Source of the DNA: JBKHBT01 sp046542255
GTDB lineage: Bacteria; UBP14; UBA6098; JBKHBT01
Reading direction: 5' to 3'
NCBI GenBank assembly: GCA_046542255.1
Contig: JBKHBT010000014.1
Coordinates: 1 to 49,454, forward strand
Length of the DNA stretch: 49,454 nt
In this document: one piece after another, positions 41,781-49,454 of the stretch
Position numbering within the stretch: the first letter of the stretch is position 1
Layout of the letters: each line of letters begins with the position of its first letter
Position numbers and translations under genes: made by a program
Notes under the pieces: generated by a model
What the model saw: only the letters and a program-made list of their open reading frames with translations
Told to the model about the DNA's origin: nothing
Databases searched by the model: none

Positions 41781-43205
41781 TTAGTATTTGCATAATTTTT
41801 TTACTATTTTCTCATCTTCATATGAGATTTCGATAATAAAAAGGCCGTTTTTCAAATTTTCTGGCAATAAGATTTTACGATTTATTCTTTGTTTTAGGAC
41901 TAATTCACCATCTATGCCGTAGATAGAGACTTCTCCCTGTATAATGGCTTCACTGTCTATTATGAGATAATCACTGGCAGGATTTGGGTAAATTTGTAAA
42001 ATTTTCTTCTTATTTGAGACATTTTCTTCGATTTCCGTTTCGAGTGAGTATTCATCAGCTCCCACATCTGGCAGTTCGCCCCATGGCCGGCTCTGGCCAT
42101 CTATATCGTAAGGTACTTCGGCGATTGTGAAGCCAGCATCGACTGGTGGTGTGGCGTCTAGAATATGCAGATCACCGGATGAAGCATCGGAGAACCACGA
42201 CAATTCTGCATAATCGATATTGCCGGATACATCGCCACTTGCGCCATCGCGAAGAAAAACCGGCCCATCTGTCAGATTGCAATATATCTCGCAATCGGTT
42301 TCGGTGAAACGGTATTCGATATTCCAGGGGAAAGTGCCATTTTGAATGACAGTATTATTGTATACTTTGCCATTTCTGCATCGATTGAGCGTAATCCCGA
42401 CATCGCCATCGCCTTCTCGGTAGAAGAAATTATTCCGTACTATCGGATTTTGATTATCATAAACGGTTTCGCCCTCTCTTGCGATATCGCCTGGCCCGCC
42501 GGAATTTCCCATGGAAATGCCTATATCGCATTCTATCATAACATTGCCCTCGACAATCGTTCCAATAGAATTCTGCCATGCCAATATGGTAGGCCCTGCG
42601 AGTATCCCGATTGGCCCGCGGATTCTCTCGAATAGATTATTGCGTATTATCCATCCTTCCGTAGCCAGAATATCCACGCCATTTGTGTACCAATGCCTCG
42701 CCCTGTCAGTGAATTCGAAATGGCAATTTTCGACTATGCCGGAATCGCAATAAGTAGTCGGTGGAGCTGCCGCTGTAACCTTGATAAACTGCTCGCCAGC
42801 ATCTATTATATGCAAATTCTCGAAATGCGGCGCCCATGCGCCATTTTCCGATTGGACAATTATCGGATGGTAATATACTTCGCGAAGTGTCATATCCGCG
42901 AGATATACATAGCGAGCATTCATGATAGCGAAAAGATGCCAAACATCGCCATAGTCTTCATTTGCCATGCCCGGGCCAATAATCTGCACGCCATCACGGC
43001 TTTCACCGATGACGGCAACATTGCTCACGCCACCGGTGATACCAAGAAAATTGGTAAGATGATAGTCGCCATTTTCGATAAAAACCGTATCGCCACTTTC
43101 TATCGACCATATCGCATCCTGAAGTCCGGGTTCATCGGAAATCGTGATTAGGTCGGCTAAAATTGTAGGTATGATTAAAATTGAGATAAATATGAGTTTT
43201 TTCAT
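41781..43205 (-). CDS. secreted right-handed beta-helix protein with type IX sorting domain
   Basis: This 474-residue protein has a signal peptide (first ~17 residues). A right-handed parallel beta-helix follows, as in surface polysaccharide-binding or lyase-type proteins (ENGDYHLTNF, NCHFEFTDRA, NNLFERIRGPIG, GNVMIECDIGISMGN, RNNFFYREGDGDVGI and similar turns). A DUF1565/pectate-lyase-like module ends around the PPVDAGFTIAEVPYDIDG signature. The last ~75 residues form a Por-type sorting domain (ILQIYPNPASDYLII ... GLFIIEIS), implying export by a type IX system encoded elsewhere. No catalytic residues can be confirmed. It has its own promoter and terminator. Confidence 0.85.
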   Translation of the reverse strand: MKKLIFISILIIPTILADLITISDEPGLQDAIWSIESGDTVFIENGDYHLTNFLGITGGVSNVAVIGESRDGVQIIGPGMANEDYGDVWHLFAIMNARYVYLADMTLREVYYHPIIVQSENGAWAPHFENLHIIDAGEQFIKVTAAAPPTTYCDSGIVENCHFEFTDRARHWYTNGVDILATEGWIIRNNLFERIRGPIGILAGPTILAWQNSIGTIVEGNVMIECDIGISMGNSGGPGDIAREGETVYDNQNPIVRNNFFYREGDGDVGITLNRCRNGKVYNNTVIQNGTFPWNIEYRFTETDCEIYCNLTDGPVFLRDGASGDVSGNIDYAELSWFSDASSGDLHILDATPPVDAGFTIAEVPYDIDGQSRPWGELPDVGADEYSLETEIEENVSNKKKILQIYPNPASDYLIIDSEAIIQGEVSIYGIDGELVLKQRINRKILLPENLKNGLFIIEISYEDEKIVKKLCKY

Positions 43206-43216
43206 AGAATTGGCCT

Positions 43217-43240
43217 TTCTCTAGGAATAGTCTTAGAGAA
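43217..43240. promoter_or_regulatory. inverted repeat in the 5' region of the beta-helix gene
   Basis: TTCTCTA (43217-43223) and TAGAGAA (43234-43240) form a perfect 7-base inverted repeat with a 10-base spacer between the -10 box and the start codon. It could be an operator or a 5' RNA hairpin; the distinction is not visible. Confidence 0.4.
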
Positions 43241-43268
43241 ATTATAGGTATATATAATCTTTTGTCAA
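43241..43268 (-). promoter_or_regulatory. consensus promoter of the beta-helix gene
   Basis: Minus strand: perfect TTGACA (43268-43263), a 16-base spacer, perfect TATAAT (43246-43241), about 36 bases before the coding start. Confidence 0.8.
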
Positions 43269-43318
43269 ATATAGTGGAAAAATATATCTAATGCATCATA
43301 ATACACATAATGCAACTG

Positions 43319-43370
43319 TTTTACTGATTTTTTAGCCGAGAAGTATGACAATGCGGAACAGCGCAATATC
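43319..43370 (+). repeat. dispersed repeat family 2, copy 1
   Basis: The core AAGTATGACAATGCGGAAC at 43341-43359 and its flanks (TTTTACTGATTTTTTAGCC before, AGCGCAATATC after) match copies at 47890-47945 (same orientation) and 48879-48930 (inverted). It lies in the spacer between uppP and the beta-helix gene. Confidence 0.65.
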
Positions 43371-43498
43371 TTGAATAACGAGCCGTTGAAAATTATTGTC
43401 ATAAAATCATTAGTTGTGGGCTTTATTTTTGTTATTGTACATGTGAATCTTAATTTCTTGAAAAATAAAAAGAAAAAATGACGGCAGAAGTACCTTCG

Positions 43499-44278
43499 TT
43501 AAAGAAAAATCAAACCAATTATACCAAGAAGAATCACATAATAACCAAAGTAATGGAATTTCTCTGAAATCAAGATCCTGATTACTATCAAAATCGCGAT
43601 ATAACCGATGATTGCAGAAGCGATGCCTCCAAAAAGATAATCCAATGGTATTGTGCCAGCATCGCCGACTTTAAGAACCGTCGCTCCCAAAATGGCAGGA
43701 ATCGAAAGCAAGAATGAAAATTCAGCAGCCTTTTTGGGTTGGATTTTCAAAAAACGCGCCATAGTTATTGTCGTGCCGCTTCTTGATATACCGGGAAAAA
43801 TCGCAAGAGCCTGCGCGATACCGATTATTATCCCGCGAAAGATATTGATCTTCTTTTTTCCTACCTTTAGGTTCACAATTTTTGGTAATATTAAAATGAG
43901 GCCTGTAATGATAAGGAACATCGCTGTATATCGTGGGCTTGAGAAAAATTCTTCGAAATAGGAATCCAAAAAATATCCTGCCAGAGCGGCGGGGATAGTG
44001 CCAAAAAATAGAGCCAATAATATCTTGAATTCCTGAGACTTATGATACCTTTTGGGCGATTTGAATAGTGGTATAAAAAGCTCGCTAATACGATCATGGT
44101 AAAATGCGACAACTGCCAATAATGTGCCCAGATGAAGCACTATCTCGAGGCTAACGCCAGGCTCATCCATGCCGAGAATGTGTTGTCCAAGCACAAGATG
44201 GCCGCTGCTGGATACCGGCAGAAATTCCGTCATTCCCTGTATGATCCCGAGCAAAATTATCTTAATAGTCGATAGCAT
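43499..44278 (-). CDS. uppP: undecaprenyl-diphosphatase
   Basis: UppP (BacA) removes a phosphate from undecaprenyl diphosphate at the membrane, recycling the lipid carrier used for peptidoglycan and surface glycans. The 259-residue, roughly eight-helix protein has both signature regions: GMTEFLPVSSSGHLVLG near the N-terminus and FPGISRSGTTITMARF near residue 165. AAGGAG lies 4 bases before the ATG. It is 112 bases after the NamZ-like gene on the same strand and may share its transcript. The sugar transferase at 10.4-11.0 kb uses the same lipid carrier. Confidence 0.95.
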   Translation of the reverse strand: MLSTIKIILLGIIQGMTEFLPVSSSGHLVLGQHILGMDEPGVSLEIVLHLGTLLAVVAFYHDRISELFIPLFKSPKRYHKSQEFKILLALFFGTIPAALAGYFLDSYFEEFFSSPRYTAMFLIITGLILILPKIVNLKVGKKKINIFRGIIIGIAQALAIFPGISRSGTTITMARFLKIQPKKAAEFSFLLSIPAILGATVLKVGDAGTIPLDYLFGGIASAIIGYIAILIVIRILISEKFHYFGYYVILLGIIGLIFL

Positions 44279-44390
44279 CTATCTCCTTTTGATGTGAAAA
44301 TATATGGGAAAAGACCTTTTACAAGAAGAATTTTGGTTCTGGAGAAATATAATAAGAATAAATTATCGAAATGTATCTCAAAATAGATAT

Positions 44391-45539
44391 CTAGTATATC
44401 AAATATTTTTGTCTTTTCTCCGAGAAATCGAGTGATTTCTTTTTCCATCGTTTACGGGCCTTCAGATATGGTAAATCGCTTTCAAGCAATTTGAGATAGT
44501 CATTGCCGCCGAGAAGTATTTCTATCGGCAGTTTTTCGTATTCATACTCATATGGCGGTTTGAGCCATTTGAATTCATCGGGATAGAGCTTTCTTATGAT
44601 TCTCAAAATCTCCCAGGTAGCATAAACAGGATCGAATAAATCTCTGTCAATTACGTGAATCTGTGCGCCATTGACAAGCTCGCTATCGTATTTATCAAAA
44701 GTAGGCATATAGCTTACCGGCCGCAATATTGCGCCGGGGATATCCAGCAGATCGATCATTTTATCAGAATCAATAAATGGTGCGCCAAATAGCTCGAATG
44801 GCCTGGTCGTTCCGCGTCCTTCGGAAATATTGGTAACTTCGAGAAGGCATTGCCCAGGATAGACAATAGCCGTATCCAGAGTAGGCATATTCGGAGATGG
44901 CATAATCCATGGGAAATCGTGTTCATCAAAGTAACCACGCTTGAAGCCAATAGATCCTACTATTTCTAATCGATTTGTATAATCCATTTCAGAATGTATC
45001 ATTTTCATAATCTCGCCGATAGTCATTCCATGACGAATAGGCAAAGCAAAAAGCCCGACAAAGCTTTCGAACCCTTTCTGCAAAATCGGCCCAGAGATTT
45101 GCTTGCCGCCAATTGGATTCGGCCTATCTAATACCATCACAGGAATTTCTGCTTCATTGGCTGCTTCCATAGCAAGCATCGCTGTCCAGATATAGGTATA
45201 GTATCTTGCGCCGATATCGAATAAATCGATAATCATTATATCGATACCAGCGAACATATCGAAAGTCGGTTTTCTGGTTTTGCCATAGAGGCTATAGACT
45301 GGCACATGATATTTCGGATGGATAAAACCGCCTTCCCATTCGATCATATTAGCCTGCGTATGTCCGAAAAGGCCGTGTTGCGGCGTGAAAATAGCTTTCA
45401 GATTTGCATCAAAATCGATATCGAGAATGTGGTTAAGCTCTTTATCGACCGAAGCCGGATGGCAAAGAATCGCAATATTATGATTTTTGAAAGGCTTTTC
45501 TTTTTTGGCTATATCGATTCCACAGAAAATTTGCTTCAT
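44391..45539 (-). CDS. NamZ-like (DUF1343) exo-beta-N-acetylmuramidase
   Basis: This family removes terminal N-acetylmuramic acid from peptidoglycan fragments (NamZ of Bacillus subtilis and Tannerella). The 382-residue protein matches throughout: IFTPQHGLFGHTQANMIEW, HVPVYSLYGKTRKP, DIMIIDLFDIGARYYTYIWTA, MVLDRPNPIGG, LPIRHGMTIGE and ISEGRGTTRPFELFGAPF. Many members are secreted; no signal peptide is seen with this start, so a cytoplasmic recycling role is possible. The gene is followed by uppP and preceded by the BsuPI-domain lipoprotein on the same strand, an envelope-related neighbourhood. Confidence 0.9.
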   Translation of the reverse strand: MKQIFCGIDIAKKEKPFKNHNIAILCHPASVDKELNHILDIDFDANLKAIFTPQHGLFGHTQANMIEWEGGFIHPKYHVPVYSLYGKTRKPTFDMFAGIDIMIIDLFDIGARYYTYIWTAMLAMEAANEAEIPVMVLDRPNPIGGKQISGPILQKGFESFVGLFALPIRHGMTIGEIMKMIHSEMDYTNRLEIVGSIGFKRGYFDEHDFPWIMPSPNMPTLDTAIVYPGQCLLEVTNISEGRGTTRPFELFGAPFIDSDKMIDLLDIPGAILRPVSYMPTFDKYDSELVNGAQIHVIDRDLFDPVYATWEILRIIRKLYPDEFKWLKPPYEYEYEKLPIEILLGGNDYLKLLESDLPYLKARKRWKKKSLDFSEKRQKYLIY

Positions 45540-45594
45540 AACTTGCTTTCTGAAATTCTTTTTATTTATTCAATAGGTAATTACGAATTAAAAA

Positions 45595-46068
45595 TCAATC
45601 GACAATCTCAATAAATAGAGAATCCGAAAAGCCTTTGACATTATCCGCCACAGGGACATAGGCCTTAATTTTGTATTTGCCCAGTTTGGGCATTTTGCCG
45701 TTCTCGAGCGTGCAATCCCAACTTGCTGTATATTTTTTTTGTTCATAAGCCAGAAGTATAAATTCCTGGAATTTCGCTGCATCCTTCTTTTTTGCATCGC
45801 GCCAGACAAGCTGGTTTTTCATATCATAGGCCTCGAAAAAATATGGCCTCTCTGATATCAAAAAAAGCTTTCTATTCTCGGCATCATTATTCTTGACTGT
45901 GAAAGTGAAATTAGCTGTCTCTCCCGGAGTATATTGCGGCTGGCCTGATTCCAATTGGGAAACAACTCTCGGCTTTTCTTGAGGCTTTTTAGCAATCTGT
46001 TCTTTCGGGCCACAGCCAATAAAGATCAGCAAAAGGCACGAAAATAGTATAATATTTCTAATGTACAA
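45595..46068 (-). CDS. BsuPI-domain lipoprotein
   Basis: This 157-residue lipoprotein has a signal peptide ending in the lipobox IFIGC (about residue 19). A single Ig-like domain similar to BsuPI (intracellular proteinase inhibitor) follows, with the pattern YTPGETANFTFTVKNND and YEQKKYTASWD. The start is TTG (46066-46068), with AAGGTG 4 bases before it, and overlaps the stop of the metallophosphoesterase gene by 11 bases. The two are probably translated together. The domain's role in envelope lipoproteins is not established; inhibition of a peptidase is a guess. Confidence 0.8.
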   Translation of the reverse strand: MYIRNIILFSCLLLIFIGCGPKEQIAKKPQEKPRVVSQLESGQPQYTPGETANFTFTVKNNDAENRKLFLISERPYFFEAYDMKNQLVWRDAKKKDAAKFQEFILLAYEQKKYTASWDCTLENGKMPKLGKYKIKAYVPVADNVKGFSDSLFIEIVD

Positions 46069-47284
46069 TGTTCACCTTCCTGGTAAATTCTTCATTCTCA
46101 GCCTGAATGCGCACCATATAGATTCCGGATCTTATGGGCAAATCAAAAATAAATTTACTGACACCAATCCCCGCCATTCTTCTTTGCCTTTCGATAATCC
46201 GTCCATTAACATCATAAAGGCCTACGCGGACATATTGCCTTGTGGGCGTACCAAATTTGACATATATCTCATCGCCTTTTTGATAGGCTTTTGCATCGGT
46301 CATTGTTGGATGATAAACGATATTTGGCTCATCGAAAAGGCTGAGTTCCGAGCTATCATAATGAAAATCATAATCCGGGTCATGTCCGGCTTCTTCGCCG
46401 AGTTTATATATCCTTCCATCTACCGAACCGTCTTCATTAACTTCGATCAACATGAAATGGTTAAAATCACCACCATAAGGTGCAAGATATGGCCATGGGT
46501 TAATCGGCGCACCAGCTCCGCCAGTGATAAAATAGACTGTCTCACCATGAATATCATCATCCGGTTGCCATCTATCGTAACAATGAAGATGTCCGGCGAA
46601 TACCATAGACACATTATGGTCGCGGTTGATGCGAATAAATTCATCCGAACCGCTGGGGCCAGAGCCATAAGGGTTATAGCCAGAACCGCCCATTGTGCCG
46701 AGTGTTATATGACCGCGAAGATATGGTGGAGCATGCATAAAAGCAAAAACCTTGCCATCCCATTCGCTGACCAGGCTTTCATACCATGTTAACTGTGATT
46801 CGGTCAGTTCATATCGCATATATTCGCCAGAAATATCAGGAATACTGGCAGGATGGGAATTCTGAAGGCCAATAAAACGGCAATCCATATAATCAAAATA
46901 GTAATCGGAAGGGCCGAAGATATCTATAAAATTATCCTCCCCGGCATCATCGTTCACTTCGTGATTGCCGATGGTATTCAATATCGGAAAATTTGCTCCA
47001 TCGATGATATCGAGATATTCATTGTATTTTGAAAGTTCACCGCCTGCTGCAAAATCACCGACACCCATAGCGAAATCGATAGAGTCTGCAAGATGGTCAT
47101 TAACATAATCGATAAATTCGATAAATGTGCTATTTACGCTATAATTATCGCCAAAGGCAATAAATCGAAGCGGAAAATCATGGCTATCAGATTGGATACT
47201 GTCGATTACAACACTATGGGGATGATTTACCATTGCGCCCAGAAAACTTACCGTTATAAATAATAATAAAAAATATTTTTGCAT
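46058..47284 (-). CDS. secreted metallophosphoesterase with type IX sorting domain
   Basis: This 408-residue secreted phosphoesterase has a signal peptide (first ~17 residues). The calcineurin-like metal motifs are seen in order: FGDNYS, GVGDFAAGG, GNHE, FMHAPP and AGHLHCYDR. The C-terminal ~75 residues (VRVGLYDVNGRIIERQ ... IRSGIYMVRIQ) form a type IX sorting domain, so the enzyme is likely surface-bound or released. It may release phosphate from extracellular phosphate esters, as purple-acid-phosphatase-like enzymes do. AAGGAG lies before the ATG. It starts a run that continues with the BsuPI lipoprotein, NamZ and uppP. Confidence 0.88.
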   Translation of the reverse strand: MQKYFLLLFITVSFLGAMVNHPHSVVIDSIQSDSHDFPLRFIAFGDNYSVNSTFIEFIDYVNDHLADSIDFAMGVGDFAAGGELSKYNEYLDIIDGANFPILNTIGNHEVNDDAGEDNFIDIFGPSDYYFDYMDCRFIGLQNSHPASIPDISGEYMRYELTESQLTWYESLVSEWDGKVFAFMHAPPYLRGHITLGTMGGSGYNPYGSGPSGSDEFIRINRDHNVSMVFAGHLHCYDRWQPDDDIHGETVYFITGGAGAPINPWPYLAPYGGDFNHFMLIEVNEDGSVDGRIYKLGEEAGHDPDYDFHYDSSELSLFDEPNIVYHPTMTDAKAYQKGDEIYVKFGTPTRQYVRVGLYDVNGRIIERQRRMAGIGVSKFIFDLPIRSGIYMVRIQAENEEFTRKVNIVH

Positions 47285-47307
47285 CTCATCTCCTTTTCTC
47301 TATTATC

Positions 47308-47336
47308 AAATTACCAATAAAATAATCAATAGTCAA
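47308..47336 (-). promoter_or_regulatory. promoter of the metallophosphoesterase operon
   Basis: Minus strand: TTGACT (47336-47331), a 17-base spacer, TAATTT (47313-47308), about 24 bases before the start codon. Confidence 0.6.
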
Positions 47337-47422
47337 TAAGAAATCGATAACCTGACCAGGGTTTAGTAGAAAGATAAGTCTGTTTTGGACAGAGAAGGGT
47401 AAATAAATATTTCGTTTAATAC

Positions 47423-47843
47423 CTCGATTTCTGTTTATTGGAATGTCAACTTTTCTATTTGCATAATATTAAGTAAGTTATAGTTTTACTGAATTTAACC
47501 TAAATGGTGAAATTCAATAAATAGATAATCAACACTACTGCCACCATTACAAAGCTCTCCATCAAACAACCCAATAATTATGTTAAGAAGTAAAAAATAG
47601 TTATTCTTAATACCTTCGATACAAATCCCCCACCTCATACCCTCGCCACAAAGCTCTCACCCAAATATCCTCGCTACAAAGCTCTGCTTTGTAGCGCATG
47701 CTTCTCCAAAGCTCCGCTTCGATTCTTTCTAAAGCCTAAGAGAAGCGCAGTTTCAAAGATTTTTTCCGTTGCGAAGCAGAGCTTTTCAACGAGGATAAAA
47801 GTCGAGATTGTTTACTTTACATAAATCTTAACACTGAATCTCT
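47423..47843 (+). repeat. dispersed repeat family 1, copy B (long form)
   Basis: The left end (CTCGATTTCTGTTTATTGG to CACCATT) and right end (CAACGAGGATAAAAGTCG to TTAACACTGAATCT) match copy A. The middle is longer by about 165 bases. It includes the hairpin CTACAAAGC (47675-47683) with GCTTTGTAG (47687-47695) and degenerate GCTCCGCTTC/GAAGC arms like those of copy A. It fills most of the 47285-48036 spacer. I see no coding frame in it. Confidence 0.65.
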
Positions 47844-47889
47844 TTTAAAGCCATATATATATCATATAATACTTAAAATATATAACCAA

Positions 47890-47945
47890 AAGGCTTTACT
47901 GATGTTTTAGCCTGAAAAGTATGACAATGCGGAACAGCCCATTGT
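47890..47945 (+). repeat. dispersed repeat family 2, copy 2
   Basis: AGGCTTTACTGATGTTTTAG followed by AAGTATGACAATGCGGAAC matches copy 1 and, inverted, copy 3. It ends about 16 bases before the SPFH gene's promoter. Confidence 0.65.
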
Positions 47946-47960
47946 CTGGATAAATATATA

Positions 47961-47989
47961 TTGCACTTAGATACATAATCGCATATTAT
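47961..47989 (+). promoter_or_regulatory. promoter of the SPFH gene
   Basis: TTGCAC (47961-47966), a 17-base spacer, TATTAT (47984-47989). The start site near 47996 leaves about 40 bases of leader. Confidence 0.65.
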
Positions 47990-48036
47990 GTATATATATT
48001 TTGGGAATTTAAACAATAATTCAATTGGAGGTAATT

Positions 48037-48870
48037 ATGAAAAGCACATCAAAGATTATAACTTTGGCTGTAATAGTTTTAGTCGTGATAATTATTTTAT
48101 CGAGTATTACTATTATCAAGCCGGGATATGTCGGCGTAGTCGAGTTTTTTGGTTCAATCTGGGAAAAGCCGCTTTATAATGGCGTTCACCTTGTTATTCC
48201 TCTTGCACAGGTACACAAGATAGATATTCGTTTGCAAGAATATACCATGTCATCAGCGACTGGCGAGGGAATTCGCCGCAATGATGACAGTATCGAGGCA
48301 TTGACAAAAGAAGGCCTGAAAGTTAAACTGGACATCACCGCATGGTATAGAGTCGAGCCGGAAGAAGCACCGGAAATCTTCGAGGAAATCGGTGCTAATT
48401 TTATAGCTAAGATAGTCAGGCCAGCGCTAAGGACTGCTATTCGTGATGTTGTTGTTGGTTATACAGCTAATAAGATATATTCTTCACAGCGCGATTCTGT
48501 TGTTAATCAAATCAATGATAGAGCAAAAAATCTAATAGAGGTAAAGGGGATAGTAATGGACAGAATTCTTCTTCGTAATGTCAGGCTCCCCAAACGCGTA
48601 CAGGACGAAATCGATTCTAAACTGGCTGCCGAGCAGGAAGCCCAAAAGATGGAATTTGTCCTGCAAAAAGAGAAGCTCGAAAAAGATCGCAAAGTTATCG
48701 AGGCCGAGGGAATCAAAGAGGCCAATCGCATTATATCACAGGGCTTGACGGCTAATTATATCAAATGGTATCGTATCGAGATGATGAAGGAATTGGTCGA
48801 TTCGCCGAATAATACCATAGTCATTATCCCTGAGGATCTCAAATCTGCGCCGATAATGATGAATAATTGA
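48037..48870 (+). CDS. SPFH/band-7 prohibitin-like membrane protein
   Basis: This 277-residue protein has one N-terminal transmembrane helix (about residues 9-27) and an SPFH domain (KPGYVGVVEFFG ... GVHLVIPLAQVHKIDIRLQEY, VKLDITAWYRVEPEEAP). A helical C-terminal region rich in alanine, glutamate and lysine follows (AAEQEAQKMEFVLQKEKLEKD). It is the prohibitin/HflC type that forms ring-shaped membrane microdomain scaffolds and may modulate proteases such as FtsH. The ATG at 48037 is chosen because GGAGG lies 5 bases before it. It stands alone between two inverted copies of repeat family 2. Confidence 0.9.
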   Translation: MKSTSKIITLAVIVLVVIIILSSITIIKPGYVGVVEFFGSIWEKPLYNGVHLVIPLAQVHKIDIRLQEYTMSSATGEGIRRNDDSIEALTKEGLKVKLDITAWYRVEPEEAPEIFEEIGANFIAKIVRPALRTAIRDVVVGYTANKIYSSQRDSVVNQINDRAKNLIEVKGIVMDRILLRNVRLPKRVQDEIDSKLAAEQEAQKMEFVLQKEKLEKDRKVIEAEGIKEANRIISQGLTANYIKWYRIEMMKELVDSPNNTIVIIPEDLKSAPIMMNN

Positions 48871-48878
48871 TTTTCCGA

Positions 48879-48930
48879 CACTGCGCCGTTCTGCATTGTC
48901 ATACTTGTCGGCTAAGACATTAGTAAAGCC
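48879..48930 (-). repeat. dispersed repeat family 2, copy 3 (inverted)
   Basis: Its reverse complement contains GGCTTTACTAATGTCTTAGC and AAGTATGACAATGCAGAAC, matching copies 1 and 2. It starts about 9 bases after the SPFH stop codon. Confidence 0.65.
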
Positions 48931-49007
48931 ATTGCATTATATATCTTATGTATTATACATATTTATTTAGATATGGCTTTAAGAGAGATAATAGGAGGAA
49001 GGTAGTT

Positions 49008-49044
49008 AAGGCAGCTCTTTTTTTGTATGGATGGCTGCTTTTAT
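49008..49044 (+). terminator. candidate terminator downstream of the SPFH gene
   Basis: AAGGCAGC (49008-49015) pairs with GCTGCTTT (49034-49041) with one G-U pair and an 18-base loop, followed by a short T run. It is moderate in strength. Confidence 0.45.
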
Positions 49045-49045
49045 A

Positions 49046-49454
49046 TTATAGTAATTTTGGGCCGATATACCCTATATGAACTTTCTCTTTTTTGTCATCA
49101 GGACAAAAATATATGCGACCAGCGCCAGGTGTATATCGAATATGTAGGTGAAAATCTCTAATTTTTCCATCTTTGCATGAAATTCTCAATTTATTTCGAA
49201 ATTTATTCTTCCGTGTTTCGCTCTCATCGCTAGTTTTGCTCTTATTATAAGGAAATTCTCCTATACTCCATTGCTCAGCAGATATATCTAATTCTTTTAA
49301 TTTGTTAAAAACTTGATTAAATTCAGGAGTATTTAATTTTAAATTTTTCAAATTGCTATTAGCACTTTTAGAAAATAATAAATTTTTAAAGTTTTCTTCT
49401 TCTCTTGCAATGAAATCATCGATGGAATTAAATGATGACCTATATTTGATGTTA
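49046..49454 (-). CDS. unknown protein, truncated by the right edge
   Basis: The frame is open from 49046 to the window edge without a start codon that must be used: the only in-frame candidate is TTG at 49349-49351 and the codons before it remain open. At least 135 residues are present, and the true N-terminus lies outside. The C-terminal part has a recognisable rhythm (DFHLHIRYTPGAGRIYF, then VHIGYIGPKLL) of beta strands and basic/aromatic residues. I cannot assign a family; a small nucleic-acid-associated or toxin-like protein is only a guess. Its composition is AT-rich, like the restriction-modification genes at the left edge. Confidence 0.55.
   Translation of the reverse strand, partial: NIKYRSSFNSIDDFIAREEENFKNLLFSKSANSNLKNLKLNTPEFNQVFNKLKELDISAEQWSIGEFPYNKSKTSDESETRKNKFRNKLRISCKDGKIRDFHLHIRYTPGAGRIYFCPDDKKEKVHIGYIGPKLL

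Noticed and set aside
1..49454. CRISPR arrays, tRNA and rRNA genes
   Set aside because: No regularly spaced identical repeats, and no cloverleaf or rRNA signature was seen in any spacer.

Overview
The window is an AT-rich bacterial chromosome segment of 49,454 bases. No rRNA or tRNA gene is visible, so the organism can only be inferred. Several features point to a Gram-negative anaerobe of the FCB (Bacteroidota/Fibrobacterota-like) sphere or a related uncultured phylum. Two secreted proteins end in type IX secretion-like sorting domains and a third has a related FlgD-like end. There are lipoproteins with lipoboxes, a BatA-type von Willebrand factor A (VWA) protein, a ferredoxin-dependent 2-oxoacid oxidoreductase, and a GyrB long enough to carry the Gram-negative insert. 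Promoters with a TTGACT/TTGACA -35 box and strong AGGAGG ribosome sites are common, and GTG and TTG starts occur.

Layout. 1-2.2 kb: a type II restriction-modification pair that looks more AT-rich than its neighbours. 2.3-5.2 kb: glycogen/galactose metabolism (GH57 branching-type enzyme and GalT, minus strand). 5.6-11.0 kb: a small membrane protein, then a minus-strand operon of a sugar-phosphate transferase and two large membrane VWA proteins. 11.7-14.9 kb: a korDABC-type 2-oxoacid:ferredoxin oxidoreductase operon, preceded by a structured leader that ends in an intrinsic terminator. 14.9-18.1 kb: a deoxyhypusine-synthase-like protein, and a BlaI repressor/M56 membrane peptidase pair with a palindromic operator at its promoter. 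18.3-19.6 kb: an orphan DUF4388-roadblock protein. 20.2-26.1 kb: a replication operon dnaN-recF-X-Y-dciA-gyrB, in which X and Y are unrecognised single-membrane-span proteins. 26.2-28.4 kb: a hybrid receiver/PAS/histidine kinase and a PAP2 phosphatase. 28.4-29.4 kb: a gene-poor stretch with a convincing minus-strand structured RNA gene. 29.5-31.8 kb: a PHP domain fused to a glycosyltransferase. 32.0-41.5 kb: ssb, then (minus strand) a run of a large secreted VWA protein, a LysM lytic transglycosylase, a TraB/GumN protein, YtxH and DUF948 proteins, and Ddl. 41.8-47.3 kb: secreted beta-helix protein, UppP, NamZ-like muramidase, BsuPI-domain lipoprotein, secreted metallophosphoesterase. 48.0-48.9 kb: an SPFH/prohibitin-like protein. 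The right edge holds a truncated unknown gene.

How it fits together. Much of the right half concerns the cell envelope: precursor recycling (UppP), peptidoglycan synthesis (Ddl) and turnover (LysM transglycosylase, NamZ), and surface export. The least explained elements are non-coding: the structured RNA at 28.44-28.67 kb, the attenuator-like kor leader, a dispersed repeat family (about 19.8, 29.15 and 47.4 kb), and a second family of about 50 bp, two copies of which bracket the SPFH gene in inverted orientation.
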